DNA of 64,000 nt from the NCBI GenBank assembly GCA_003649205.1, contig QMRC01000004.1:1-64000 (forward strand). Direction: 5' to 3'. Numbering within the stretch: the stretch's first letter is position 1; each line of letters opens with the position of its first letter. Source of the stretch: Thermoprotei archaeon. Lineage in GTDB: Archaea > Thermoproteota > Thermoprotei > Thermoproteales > B15-G16. Shown here piece by piece: positions 1-8,403 of the stretch. The position numbers and the translations under genes were made by a program. Under the pieces are notes generated by a model. That model worked only from the letters and a program-made list of their open reading frames with translations, was not told where the DNA came from and made no database searches.

Positions 1-1
1 A

Positions 2-202
2 GGTCATCAACTAGCTGAAGAAGATGAACTACTGAATTGGTACAGAGATCCGAAGTGGATGAAGATGAATGAGTTAATAGGTAGGTGGCATCTATTGGAA
101 GTAGCTAAGTTATTGAGAAGAGCAAGCAGGCTAAGGACCCTACTTCAGAGATCTTTGGTAAAATCTTACGAGGTGAAAGGTAGTGTAACGAGGAAATATT
201 AG
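2..202 (+). CDS. C-terminal end of an unrecognised protein (5' partial)
   Basis: An open frame runs from the window edge to a TAG at 200-202 and gives 66 residues without a stop. The segment is charged and helical-looking (Leu, Arg and Lys rich, with several Trp) and has no recognisable motif. Codon use resembles the neighbouring plus-strand genes, which is the main reason to treat it as real. It ends 7 bases before the 3' end of the oppositely oriented tRNA-Glu, so the two are convergent. The N-terminal part lies outside the window and no function can be given. Confidence 0.5.
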   Translation, partial: GHQLAEEDELLNWYRDPKWMKMNELIGRWHLLEVAKLLRRASRLRTLLQRSLVKSYEVKGSVTRKY

Positions 203-209
203 AAGTTGT

Positions 210-287
210 TGGTGCCCCGGCCGGGATTTGAACCCGGGTCACGGGCTCGAGAGGCCCGCATACTTGACCGGGCTATACGACCGGGGC
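210..287 (-). tRNA. tRNA-Glu (CTC)
   Basis: On the minus strand a 75-nt cloverleaf starts at 287. The acceptor stem pairs GCCCCGG with CCGGGGC, the anticodon stem is CGGGC/GCCCG, the loop is CTCTCGA with anticodon CTC, and the T arm contains GGTTCAAATCC. The discriminator is A and CCA is encoded (210-212). No intron is present. It decodes GAG. A T-rich gap of about 50 bases separates it from the next gene. Confidence 0.95.
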
Positions 288-340
288 GACTCTGTCTTGT
301 TCTTGATGTGGAGGTTTCTTATGTCTTTCTCTATTTCTAC

Positions 341-1099
341 TTAGGGTGGTTTGAAGCTACATACTAGGTTGCTCATGCATTTTCCACAGCAATCAACTTC
401 CTCCTCTACCTTCAGTAGCTTCTTATAGGTTCTCGATACTTCCTGTAGCATTCTAAAGCACTTCTCTCTTCCACCTTTCTCCCAGTTCTTCAATGCATTT
501 AGTGGGCATCTCTCTATGCAAGCACTGCACTCTATTCCTCTCTTAGCTAGACAGTACTCTTCCTTAATTGGTTCTCCACTTGGTCTTACTCTTGCTGTTG
601 TTACTAAGGTACCTAGCCTAACTGAGCAACCTATCTTCGTTATTATGAGTCTGTGCTTCCCGAGGGTACCTAGTCCAGCCAGGTAAGCTATGTATCTGTG
701 ACTCCAGTTGCTGTGTACTGTCCCGTGTAGTGTTACTTCGGGTACTGCTGCCTCGTATCCTCTAGCTCTTAGGTAATTGCTCAGTATGTGAAGTAGTTGC
801 TTGAGCACTTTGTTTAGGAGTACGTACTCTCTAGCGTAGCTTAGTGCAATTTCTTTCTCTCTAGCGTTCCGGAGTATAGCATCTACGCTATGTGGTACAG
901 CAACCACTATGACTGATCTAGCTCTCGGTAGTATGGTCTCTGGATCTAAGTGATTTATCTCCCTAATGCTTTTTCTCAAGTTCTTCACTACACATGAGCT
1001 GACCAGCGGTTTTGTTCTGAGCTGTATGTGGTATCTATGGTATAGTCTCGCTACTGTGTCCTGTACTACCGTGTCTAGTTCATCGAGTTCAATACTCAT
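341..1099 (-). CDS. QueG-like iron-sulfur protein
   Basis: A 252-residue protein. Residues about 140-165 hold the Gly-rich GLGTLGKHRLIITKIG stretch typical of epoxyqueuosine reductase-like proteins. This is followed by a ferredoxin-like cluster CxACIERCPL around residues 191-200 and more cysteines near the C-terminus (CCGKC, then C). QueG proper is a cobalamin-dependent reductase of queuosine synthesis, but archaea make archaeosine, so the substrate here is unknown. It lies directly downstream of a small zinc-ribbon gene (2-base gap), so the two are probably co-transcribed. Confidence 0.7.
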   Translation of the reverse strand: MSIELDELDTVVQDTVARLYHRYHIQLRTKPLVSSCVVKNLRKSIREINHLDPETILPRARSVIVVAVPHSVDAILRNAREKEIALSYAREYVLLNKVLKQLLHILSNYLRARGYEAAVPEVTLHGTVHSNWSHRYIAYLAGLGTLGKHRLIITKIGCSVRLGTLVTTARVRPSGEPIKEEYCLAKRGIECSACIERCPLNALKNWEKGGREKCFRMLQEVSRTYKKLLKVEEEVDCCGKCMSNLVCSFKPP

Positions 1100-1101
1100 C
1101 T

Positions 1102-1284
1102 CTACTCAGGTTTTATCTCTATGTCCTTCGGTACTAATCCTTCCTGCTTCATTCTGATGAATTGTTCGTAAAGTTTCTTCCTTATTACCTTGCTACCACA
1201 TCTATAGCAGTAGTACTTGCCTTCGATTAGTGCAAGGACATCTCTACTACCGCATATGCAACACTTGATCTCTTCTCCTGACAT
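1102..1284 (-). CDS. small zinc-ribbon protein
   Basis: The 60-residue form begins at ATG 1284. A longer in-frame GTG start at 1338 exists, but the likely TATA box (1312-1317) would then lie inside the coding sequence, so the shorter form is preferred. Two CxxC knuckles (CCICGS and CYRCGS), about 18 residues apart, suggest one bound zinc. A basic helix follows. It is probably a nucleic-acid-binding adaptor and forms a short operon with the downstream QueG-like gene. Function is not recognised. Confidence 0.65.
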   Translation of the reverse strand: MSGEEIKCCICGSRDVLALIEGKYYCYRCGSKVIRKKLYEQFIRMKQEGLVPKDIEIKPE

Positions 1285-1310
1285 ACCGTTTACTATCGTC
1301 ACTATGTGGG

Positions 1311-1320
1311 GTATATACTT
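1311..1320. promoter_or_regulatory. TATA box likely shared by divergent genes
   Basis: GTATATACTT lies about 30 bases upstream of the minus-strand ATG at 1284 and about 45 bases upstream of the plus-strand ATG at 1360. It is preceded by GGGG, matching the G/C tracts that abut several other TATA boxes in this window. Assignment rests on spacing and sequence only. Confidence 0.45.
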
Positions 1321-1359
1321 ATTCCTGATCTCGTCCACACATAATCTGGGGGGTTTGTC

Positions 1360-1848
1360 ATGGCTAGGCTGTACGTAGTGCCTGTAGTGGGTGATTACGT
1401 GTGCTTGACTAGGTTTGGTGGTGTTCTGTGTTTTCCAGGTTCTAGGTTTGATGTTGGTTCTGTGATTGTGGACTGTGTTAATGATGTCTTAAGTGAGTTT
1501 GGTGTTGAAGGTGTGGAGTCTCTACGTGAGGTTGTTGTGATTGAGGGTTTTGGTGATGTTGATGTTGATTATGCTCGTAAAGCTGTTGTGAATCCACCGA
1601 GAGTTGGTCTTCACTTTGTGTTCATGGGTGAGTTCGATAGAGTTCCTAGCCCTCATTTTCCTGATCATGAGGTTTCGGTGTATGTCCTCTGTTTGTGTAG
1701 GGAGGTTAGTGGTGAGTTGATTAGGTATGGGTTTAGGGAAATACTGGATAGATTTCAAGATCTCAGTATTGAGCCTTGGTCTTTGCTCTTGCTCAAGGTC
1801 TTACGTGCTGGGTATGTACCTAAGTCCTGGTTGAGAGTACTGCGGTGA
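1360..1848 (+). CDS. unrecognised 162-residue protein, possible degenerate Nudix-like fold
   Basis: The ATG at 1360 follows a GGGGGG tract. The N-terminus (beta-strand, Gly-rich turn, CFPGSRF near residue 24) recalls the start of Nudix domains, but the Nudix box GX5EX7REUXEEXGU is absent, so that assignment is weak. The coding strand is strikingly rich in G and T (codons ending in GT dominate), unlike the radical SAM gene that follows. It is divergent from the zinc-ribbon gene. No membrane segment or signal peptide is visible. Confidence 0.6.
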   Translation: MARLYVVPVVGDYVCLTRFGGVLCFPGSRFDVGSVIVDCVNDVLSEFGVEGVESLREVVVIEGFGDVDVDYARKAVVNPPRVGLHFVFMGEFDRVPSPHFPDHEVSVYVLCLCREVSGELIRYGFREILDRFQDLSIEPWSLLLLKVLRAGYVPKSWLRVLR

Positions 1849-1912
1849 GCTTTATCTGCGTGCAACTTATTACTTATTTCTGTTATGGAGTTACTTGGGT
1901 TTTGGTGATTTC

Positions 1913-2986
1913 ATGGAGGTTAGTACTGAGTTTCCTGATGTAGTTAAGCTTGTTTTCAGGAAGTACCTTAGTGTGTTAGAGGGTAAGGACTACCCACTTC
2001 ACTACGTAGTTAAGTCTATAGAGGTTGAGTTCAAGCCTGATGACTCGCTTAGAAGGTTGTGGCAACTTCATGACGTAGCTCTTCAGGAGATGTGGGACTT
2101 AATCAGTGAGCAGAGATCTGGAGAGATCATTGGTTTGAGACCCAAGCAATCATTGTTAGACCTCAAGATCTGTATTGCTGAAAACATAGTGAGGTCATGT
2201 CACTTTTGCGAAAATAGGTGTAGGGTAAATAGGTTTGCTGGTCAAGTAGGTAAGTGTAGATGTCCCTACAGAGTTGTTGTGCATAGTGCATTTACACACT
2301 ACGGTGAAGAAAGCTTCGTATCACCATCGTTCACTATATTCACTCTTGGGTGTAATTTCCACTGTGTCTATTGTCAGAACTGGCGTATTAGTCAGTGGTA
2401 CGATGAAGGAACTAACCTAGACTACAGCTACATGGCGTACCTAGTTGATGAAGCATTTGATAGAGGTGCGAGAAACTTAAACCTCTATGGAGGAGAACCA
2501 ACACCTTGGATACACGAGTGGTTGAAGGTAATAAAGGAGATTAAGAAACCCATACCAATACTCTTCAACTCAAATGGCTACTTCACACCTGAAGCACAGA
2601 AAATACTTGAAGGAGTTGTAGACATAATGAAGATAGACCTAAAGTACGGAAACGATGACTGTGCACGTAAGCTATCAGGAGTAGAGAACTATTGGGACAT
2701 AGTCACTAGAAACACCAAGGCATGTGTAGGTAAGTTCATGCTTCTCCTAAGACACCTAATATTACCAAATCACGTAGAGTGCTGCTCCGAGAAGATACTC
2801 AAGTGGTTGAGCCAAGAAATTGAACCAGATAAGTACGTACTCAACATAATGACACAGTACCAACCTGAATACCGAGTTCTCAGAGGAGAATTTCCAGAAC
2901 TAGCTAGACACGTCAACAAGGATGAAGTGGAAAAAGTAGTGAAGCTAGCAAAGGACCTAGGTCTAAGCTACATAGTGGAGAGATAG
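1913..2986 (+). CDS. radical SAM protein, PflA-like / AmmeMemoRadiSam type
   Basis: The start is set at ATG 1913 because GGTGAT lies 5 bases upstream; a TTG at 1895 is also in frame. The 357-residue product has the radical SAM cluster motif CNFHCVYC near residue 150, the Gly-rich NLYGGEPTP motif, and a preceding cysteine group (CHFCENRCRVNRFAG, then CRCP) typical of the pyruvate-formate-lyase-activating-like archaeal family. These enzymes use a 4Fe-4S cluster and S-adenosylmethionine to make radicals. The target protein or substrate is unknown, and no glycyl-radical enzyme is nearby. Confidence 0.8.
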   Translation: MEVSTEFPDVVKLVFRKYLSVLEGKDYPLHYVVKSIEVEFKPDDSLRRLWQLHDVALQEMWDLISEQRSGEIIGLRPKQSLLDLKICIAENIVRSCHFCENRCRVNRFAGQVGKCRCPYRVVVHSAFTHYGEESFVSPSFTIFTLGCNFHCVYCQNWRISQWYDEGTNLDYSYMAYLVDEAFDRGARNLNLYGGEPTPWIHEWLKVIKEIKKPIPILFNSNGYFTPEAQKILEGVVDIMKIDLKYGNDDCARKLSGVENYWDIVTRNTKACVGKFMLLLRHLILPNHVECCSEKILKWLSQEIEPDKYVLNIMTQYQPEYRVLRGEFPELARHVNKDEVEKVVKLAKDLGLSYIVER

Positions 2987-3149
2987 ACCACCCTCACTTT
3001 CACCTTACCCTCTATCTCCACTATCGAGACAGTACCTAGAACGAAAGCGGTACTAAACCCAGAGCACAGCTAGATTACCGTAACGAGGAAACATACCATG
3101 GCAAAGAGCACAAAAACCCAATCAACAGCACAAGCACACGAGGATTACC

Positions 3150-4061
3150 ATGAGCTACCTGTACTGTACAGAATGTGGTGGGAAAGTCATCAGAAACGAA
3201 AGTGGCGAGCTAGTGTGTACGCAGTGCGGATTAGTACACAACGAAATCATACTGCCAGAGTACGGTAGTGGAAAGAGGGTAGAGGTACCAAAGGAGTTTC
3301 AGATACCTGAAGTGCACAACCAGAACATACGTCAAGAGTACGCGCACTTAATGAAGATAGATAGGATCATAAGATCAACATCGAGTAGCTACCAAAGAGC
3401 ACTACAGTGCCTACTCAAGATAGGTGAGAAGCTAAACATACCTAGAGAAGTCATAGAATACGCCTACAACCTATACCTCAAAGCAGTTAGACACGACCTA
3501 CACAAGGAAAAAGACATAACACACTACAAAGTAGCACTAACCTGTCTACTCATAGCAATCAAGAAATTCATGAGAAATCCAGTTAGCATAAAGGAATGTC
3601 TAAGAGTATTCAGAGAAGAAGGACACAGGATAACCTTAGGTGACATCTCGAAAATAATTGTAGCACTAAGGAGGGTCCTCCAGCTAGAGACAGTAGTGCT
3701 AGACCTTAGACAGTACATCGTGAGAATAGTGAACGAACTGTACTCAAACCCATACATAGAGATGTACATACTGAAGAAGAGCAAGTACCTATATCCACAG
3801 TCACTGAGAGGAGCAATTCTGCAGGAAGCGCTCAAGATAAGTGAGAAGATTAGTCCAAGTATTAGAGCAGGTAAGAATCCACAGATCCTAGCTCTAGCAA
3901 TAGTATATGAAGCAGAGAGAAGAGTTAGGAGGAGATTTGGTATAACCAGGATCTATACACAGAATGAAATTGCTAGGAGATTTGGATACAGCGTTCACAC
4001 ACTTCGTGAGTACGTGAAGTTGATTAGGAGCTTACAGCAATTTCATGAGGTAAGTCCGTAA
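3150..4061 (+). CDS. tfb: transcription initiation factor B paralogue
   Basis: A 303-residue TFB. The N-terminal zinc ribbon (CTECGG at residue 6, CTQCGL at residue 24) is followed by a B-linker and two cyclin-like repeats (about 95-190 and 200-300), ending in a helix-turn-helix (NEIARRFGYSVHTLREY) of the BRE-reading type. TFB bridges TBP and RNA polymerase at promoters. The repeats look diverged, and many archaea carry several TFBs, so this may be a secondary one. The 3' end overlaps the convergent prepilin-like gene by 38 bases. Confidence 0.85.
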   Translation: MSYLYCTECGGKVIRNESGELVCTQCGLVHNEIILPEYGSGKRVEVPKEFQIPEVHNQNIRQEYAHLMKIDRIIRSTSSSYQRALQCLLKIGEKLNIPREVIEYAYNLYLKAVRHDLHKEKDITHYKVALTCLLIAIKKFMRNPVSIKECLRVFREEGHRITLGDISKIIVALRRVLQLETVVLDLRQYIVRIVNELYSNPYIEMYILKKSKYLYPQSLRGAILQEALKISEKISPSIRAGKNPQILALAIVYEAERRVRRRFGITRIYTQNEIARRFGYSVHTLREYVKLIRSLQQFHEVSP

Positions 4062-4938
4062 CATTCCAGTTAAAGTAAGCGACAACAGTAACTGGGACCT
4101 TAACCGTGATCTTCCTACTCAATACCTTGAAGTCCTTAACGAGGTACTTACCTTCGGGATCCTTAACATCGACTTTAAGCCCTATCTTACCGATGTACTT
4201 TGCGGTAGTCACATTGCCATTACTCGATATGCTGTAAAGACTTAATTTACCTCTAAACGAATACCTAATCCATAGATCTAGAGAGCTAGCTCTCTTCTTT
4301 AGCGTTGTACTCAGTGCTTTCCTAATGCATCTAGCTATGGCACGAGCTATGTCATCACTAAAGACTTCTGATGTGAAGTTAACCTCTCGTCGTATCTTGA
4401 GCTTGTGAAGGAATGATGTGTAGAGGTCAATAGCTTTAACTCTGTACATTAGGGTCACTGTGCTATCGATGTCTTTGGTGTAGCGGTAGAGTTTCTTACC
4501 GATCTTGAACCAAGCTCTGAAGACTAGGTTTGTGCATACGGTAGGTCTACCCTCTGGATCTAAGTTCACCACTACGTTGCTTTCTGTTAGTACGACTTCA
4601 ATACATAGGTTTGATTTTGTGAGTACAGTGTTGTACTTTTGGATGTAATTTAGTACTTCTCTCTTCACGTACTTAGCTAGGTCACTGAATTTCCACGTGG
4701 TATTAGTTAGGTAGTTCAGTAGTGCTTTATCGCACGCCACCATTGCATACACGTGAATTGCTCTACTTATTGACCTTTGGAGCGTAATTGTTTCAATTGC
4801 TCGTTTGTAGATTGTTGTTGCTGATATCAAACCAGTTATGACCTGTGTCGCTACTGAGGATGCGAGTAAGATAACGACTAAGTACAGTAGTGCTATGTAT
4901 GTGAAGACTTCCCCTCTACTTCTTGATGATCTGTACAT
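4024..4938 (-). CDS. prepilin-like surface protein
   Basis: The N-terminus has a class III (type IV prepilin) signal: basic residues, then SRG followed by EVFTYIALLYLVVILLASS. Cleavage would follow the Gly. The start at ATG 4938 is chosen over ATG 4959 because GAGGAGGGT precedes it and it shortens overlap with the upstream gene. The rest (about 270 residues) is beta-rich and extracellular, with cysteines. It is the last of three co-directional genes and belongs with the divergent ATPase. It may be a minor pilin or pseudopilin; no close family is recognised. Confidence 0.6.
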   Translation of the reverse strand: MYRSSRSRGEVFTYIALLYLVVILLASSVATQVITGLISATTIYKRAIETITLQRSISRAIHVYAMVACDKALLNYLTNTTWKFSDLAKYVKREVLNYIQKYNTVLTKSNLCIEVVLTESNVVVNLDPEGRPTVCTNLVFRAWFKIGKKLYRYTKDIDSTVTLMYRVKAIDLYTSFLHKLKIRREVNFTSEVFSDDIARAIARCIRKALSTTLKKRASSLDLWIRYSFRGKLSLYSISSNGNVTTAKYIGKIGLKVDVKDPEGKYLVKDFKVLSRKITVKVPVTVVAYFNWNVTDLPHEIAVSS

Positions 4939-5236
4939 AGAGTACTCTACCCTCCTCATCTAGGACAGGTACTAGAAGCGTAGCATTGCTACACACCTCT
5001 GTACTCACTAGTATTAGTGCGTGGTCTGTACTACTGACACTAATGAGCTGTGAAGTGCTGTAGTTACCTAGAACTACATCAACGACAACATCAGGTACGT
5101 ACTTACTAACTGCATGCGCTATGGCGCACTCATTAACTAGCTCCTCAACCTTGCTGCTTGGTATGTATAGGGGTAGGTACGTAGCTGGAATCAGTACGGT
5201 TATCAGCAAGAGAACCTCAAGTAGGTACCACCTCAC
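4916..5236 (-). CDS. small exported protein of the pilus-like locus
   Basis: A 106-residue protein with a hydrophobic N-terminal segment (LLEVLLLITVLIPATYLPLY) that could be a signal anchor or prepilin-like helix. A short domain outside the membrane contains two cysteines. Its start codon shares one base with the upstream stop at 5236, and its 3' end overlaps the next gene, indicating tight translational coupling. No family is recognised. Its role as a pseudopilin is inferred from position only. Confidence 0.5.
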   Translation of the reverse strand: MRWYLLEVLLLITVLIPATYLPLYIPSSKVEELVNECAIAHAVSKYVPDVVVDVVLGNYSTSQLISVSSTDHALILVSTEVCSNATLLVPVLDEEGRVLYVQIIKK

Positions 5237-5604
5237 TACTTCATCACCCCAAGAAACTTCTCCATGATTAGCACTAGGTGCTTCAGCACTGTTGTGAGTA
5301 GTGTTGTTACTACACTCATTAATGCTACTATCACCAGTGCGTAGGTCACTGTAATTGCTAAGTAGATGAGTGATCCCCTTCTAGATCTCCTGGATAGCCT
5401 TTTGAAGATGGTGTAGGAGGGTACTATCGTGAATCCACTATCTATTAGGTACTCATGTAGTGTAGCGTTGACTTCTCGGTACTTCTTTATCAGGATTACG
5501 AGATTTAGTATTGTTGTTAGAGTTGTGAACAGGATAATAGCTGCTAGGATGCAGGATACTAGTAACCATAGTACACTAGCTGTAGATTCCTCAAATAGCT
5601 TCAT
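5236..5604 (-). CDS. small two-span membrane protein of the pilus-like locus
   Basis: A 122-residue protein with hydrophobic segments at about 8-38 and 76-105 and a basic stretch (FKRLSRRSRRGS) between them. That suggests two membrane spans with a cytoplasmic loop. It is the first gene of the minus-strand trio and is divergent from the ATPase gene across a 98-base gap. It could be a small platform or anchoring subunit. No homologous family is recognised. Confidence 0.5.
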   Translation of the reverse strand: MKLFEESTASVLWLLVSCILAAIILFTTLTTILNLVILIKKYREVNATLHEYLIDSGFTIVPSYTIFKRLSRRSRRGSLIYLAITVTYALVIVALMSVVTTLLTTVLKHLVLIMEKFLGVMK

Positions 5605-5660
5605 GATGTTCGCTAGAGGTGCTTCAATTAGGAATTTAAGGAGTACTAGCCATGTTGATT

Positions 5661-5673
5661 ACCCCCTTATAAG
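5661..5673. promoter_or_regulatory. TATA box next to a C5 tract in a divergent gap
   Basis: ACCCCCTTATAAG sits in the 98-base gap between the minus-strand pilus-like trio and the plus-strand ATPase. CTTATAAG is self-complementary and lies 33 bases before the GTG at 5703, fitting a near-leaderless plus transcript. In the minus direction the box reads TTATAAGGGGGT, the same TATA plus G-tract arrangement seen at other promoters here. Confidence 0.5.
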
Positions 5674-5702
5674 TTATTGAGACTCAACACTTGGGTGCTT
5701 AG

Positions 5703-7460
5703 GTGCTTAAGCTAACTCCAGGTGCGTTAAAAGGTGGCTTAGCGAAGTTAGTGAAGGTATTGAGTAGCGAAGTTACTCGTGATGAAGCTCCGGTATGGGA
5801 GCAAATACTTCACTTAGTAGATGCTGTACAGCGATGTGTCTACACTACCTGCTTGTTCAGGTGTGAGAAGTGTCCGTTGACGTGTGATAGGTTCTTGATG
5901 ATTAGGGAGCATTTGAAGCTATACCCGTGCTCTGGTACGCTAATTCTCGATCCTAGAGCAGTGAGGGTTGAGGACATTACCTGTAGTAAGTTCCCAAAGA
6001 TTTGGCTTAATGAGATCAGGCACAGGTTAACTAAGCTACAGACAGCCTTCTCCTCTGTGGTGGTTCAGAGACAAGCTCTCGGTGATATGCATGTTCATGA
6101 GAGAGATACCGAGTTTATCTCTGGTTCCGAGACTTACAGGGTTAATATCTTCTTAGTTGTGGTGAGTAGAGAGAGGTTGAGTTATTGTGCTAAGCCATAT
6201 CTTCCAGTTTTCGTAATTAGACAGCTTGAGAAGCACTTAATTCCTGTGCTTCAGTCCATTATTGTGGAGAGGCCACAGTACTACACTGAACGTTTACTAA
6301 GGTATCGTAGGTTCATCTGTACGTACTTACTACTCACGAGAATCGATATGGATTTAGAGCAGGAGTTGATCAGTGACTTGAGTACTTATCTTGTGTTGAG
6401 ATCCTGTGGCCTTAAGTACTTAATACCGCCACTTCTCGATGCTAGAGTTGAGGATTTGTTTGCTAGGAGTTCAAGCAACTACGTCTACCTAGCGCACTCT
6501 ATAGGTGCTAATCTCGCGTATAGAGTGAGGAATGTGGTTTCAGAGCTACGAGCACTACTTAGGTTAGCTAAGTTGAAGGGTTTGGCATTAGATGAAGAGC
6601 GACCTTCAGGTAAGTGTGATATCAAGTTATTTAATCACAGCTTGAGGTTGGTCTTTGATACTCATCCCTATACGCCTAATACCATGTCGATTAACATTAG
6701 GAAGCTAGATAGGAGTTACTTCTCGCTGACGAGGCTAATTCAGTATGGTTGTCTAAGTGTTAAGGATGCGGCTTACCTACTAACTACGTTACTTCTCAAA
6801 CGTGAGAGCATTATGATTGTTGGTGAGGTTAGTACTGGAAAGACTACGCTGCTTAATGCTCTTGACCTAGCTCTACCACATAACTTGAGGAGGGTGTATA
6901 TTGAGGAAGCTGAAGAGACACCACGTGTACCGTATCTGAATCAGGTTAAGTACATTGTTGAGCCTTACGAGGTGAGTGCTAAGGCTAGGTATCTAGAGGT
7001 CATTAAGTTACTTCACAAGAGACCAGACATAGTGATCTTTGGTGAAGCTAAGGGATACCTACACTTCAAGGCCCTGTACCATGCTGTTATTACAGGTATA
7101 CGGTGTCTCGCTACAGCACATGCACCGTCAGTAAGTGCTCTCCTCATGAGATTGCTCAACATATACAAGATTCCTCCAGAAGTCATTACTCAGGTACCTG
7201 TAGTCGTAGTCATGTGTAGAGAGGGTACTGTACGGAAGGTCCGTGGTATCTATAGATTGATTCAGAAGGGTAGTGAGGTACTGCCTATAAACTACGATAT
7301 TGTACTTGAGTCTGAGGATAGTGAGTACCTGAAGTACATGGACTTAATAGCTACAGCACTTGAACACGCACTCATCAGGCATGTGTTGTCACCTACCTTA
7401 CTCTCATTCTACCTAGATGAGTTCTACAGGAGGTGTGGTCTCTATGAGGTACCTAGATAG
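5703..7460 (+). CDS. type II/IV secretion (GspE/VirB11-like) ATPase of the pilus-like locus
   Basis: A 585-residue protein. The C-terminal half has a Walker A GEVSTGKTTL near residue 377, an acidic EEAEETPR stretch, a Walker B-like PDIVIFGEAKG near residue 442 and an Ala/Gly-rich His motif (ATAHAPS), as in secretion and pilus assembly ATPases. The N-terminal part is unusual: a cysteine cluster around residues 45-62 (C-x4-C-x3-C-x2-C-x3-C) that could bind zinc or an iron-sulfur cluster. The two following small membrane proteins overlap it or each other. It probably powers assembly of the prepilin-like proteins encoded divergently. Confidence 0.75.
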   Translation: MLKLTPGALKGGLAKLVKVLSSEVTRDEAPVWEQILHLVDAVQRCVYTTCLFRCEKCPLTCDRFLMIREHLKLYPCSGTLILDPRAVRVEDITCSKFPKIWLNEIRHRLTKLQTAFSSVVVQRQALGDMHVHERDTEFISGSETYRVNIFLVVVSRERLSYCAKPYLPVFVIRQLEKHLIPVLQSIIVERPQYYTERLLRYRRFICTYLLLTRIDMDLEQELISDLSTYLVLRSCGLKYLIPPLLDARVEDLFARSSSNYVYLAHSIGANLAYRVRNVVSELRALLRLAKLKGLALDEERPSGKCDIKLFNHSLRLVFDTHPYTPNTMSINIRKLDRSYFSLTRLIQYGCLSVKDAAYLLTTLLLKRESIMIVGEVSTGKTTLLNALDLALPHNLRRVYIEEAEETPRVPYLNQVKYIVEPYEVSAKARYLEVIKLLHKRPDIVIFGEAKGYLHFKALYHAVITGIRCLATAHAPSVSALLMRLLNIYKIPPEVITQVPVVVVMCREGTVRKVRGIYRLIQKGSEVLPINYDIVLESEDSEYLKYMDLIATALEHALIRHVLSPTLLSFYLDEFYRRCGLYEVPR

Positions 7461-7845
7461 GTTGTGTAGGAAGTATGTTGATGAGGTACATCCTCCAAGG
7501 GTCTCACTTCAGCTACCTACAGGTACTACGTTACTTCGTGTTAAGAGGTTCCTAAAGGGTTGTAATGATCTTGGTATTGAGGCTAAGGTTTCTAGAGTTA
7601 TATCTGAGTCACGTATTAGAGCTAATGAATTGTTGCAGTTAGAAATTGCGTCGTCTGCCACAGAGAACTGGATTACTCTCATGCTGGGTTCTATAGCGAT
7701 GACTCCAGTCATCATTGTTGTCGTTGCTGTAGTTACGAAGTCCTCATACTTAGCTTTAGCTGCATGCCTAAGCGTCTGTGCTGTTGTCCCAATTCTCTTC
7801 TACAAGGTACGGAGAAAAGTTCGTGAGGTGATTAGTGTTGGGTAG
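7444..7845 (+). CDS. small membrane protein, possible half of a split platform protein
   Basis: The start is set at ATG 7444, preceded by GGAGGTG; earlier in-frame starts lie inside the ATPase gene. The 133-residue product has a soluble N-terminal part of about 80 residues and two hydrophobic segments near the C-terminus (about 82-103 and 106-122), then basic residues. It overlaps the ATPase by 17 bases and the next gene by 8. Pilus loci normally encode a large TadC/GspF-type membrane protein, and this gene with the next may supply that role in two parts. That is inference. Confidence 0.55.
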   Translation: MRYLDRLCRKYVDEVHPPRVSLQLPTGTTLLRVKRFLKGCNDLGIEAKVSRVISESRIRANELLQLEIASSATENWITLMLGSIAMTPVIIVVVAVVTKSSYLALAACLSVCAVVPILFYKVRRKVREVISVG

Positions 7846-8395
7846 TGAGGTGGATGAATTTTTCCTGAAGTACAGTGAGAAGTGTGAGAAGTTAGGACGA
7901 CCCATACAGGCTATGGCTGCTACTGATGCTCCAAGAGCATACCTCACTACGAAGAGGTATCTCCAGGGTACACTACGTCGTCGAGATTGCTCTACTACCT
8001 CGCTAATCGTGTTGAGTAGTGAGTTTAGTGATAGTCGAGGTCTTGAACTAGTTGAATTAGCAACCAAGTTTAGAGCTGATGCGTATCTAGTACTCCGCAA
8101 AGTGAGGTATGTTTTCTCATCCATGTCGATTAGGTTATCTCTTATAATGAAGTTATTTTCCCTAACGATGCCAGTGGTTTTGTCAGTATTCTGTGTCCTA
8201 CAATGTCGTGAGTATGAGTCAATGGTCTATCAGTTCCTCACTGCTATCTTAGTTCTTCAGTTGGTGACTTCTCTTCTCGATGTAAGGAGGAAAGGAGTGA
8301 ATGCTATCTTACAGGTGGTATCTTCCCTAATCTTTAAGCTACTGTACTCAATTGTTGTTTTAGTGCTGGTTGTTTCATTGGCTTCGAGCCTGTAG
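7838..8395 (+). CDS. small membrane protein, possible second half of a split platform protein
   Basis: GAGGTGAT at 7825-7832 points to TTG 7838 as the start (GTG 7835 is also possible). The 185-residue product has a soluble N-terminus of about 95 residues and hydrophobic spans around 105-125, 132-150 and 163-184. Its layout (soluble part then membrane pair) resembles the preceding gene and a TadC half-module, but no signature motif was found. It ends 8 bases before the stop of the convergent cysS. Confidence 0.5.
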   Translation: MGSEVDEFFLKYSEKCEKLGRPIQAMAATDAPRAYLTTKRYLQGTLRRRDCSTTSLIVLSSEFSDSRGLELVELATKFRADAYLVLRKVRYVFSSMSIRLSLIMKLFSLTMPVVLSVFCVLQCREYESMVYQFLTAILVLQLVTSLLDVRRKGVNAILQVVSSLIFKLLYSIVVLVLVVSLASSL

Positions 8396-8403
8396 ACCAT
8401 AGA

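Noticed and set aside
3098-3300. ATG at 3098 just before tfb opening a 66-codon frame
   Set aside because: It is out of frame with TFB, reads through the zinc-ribbon region in the wrong frame, and gives no recognisable protein.
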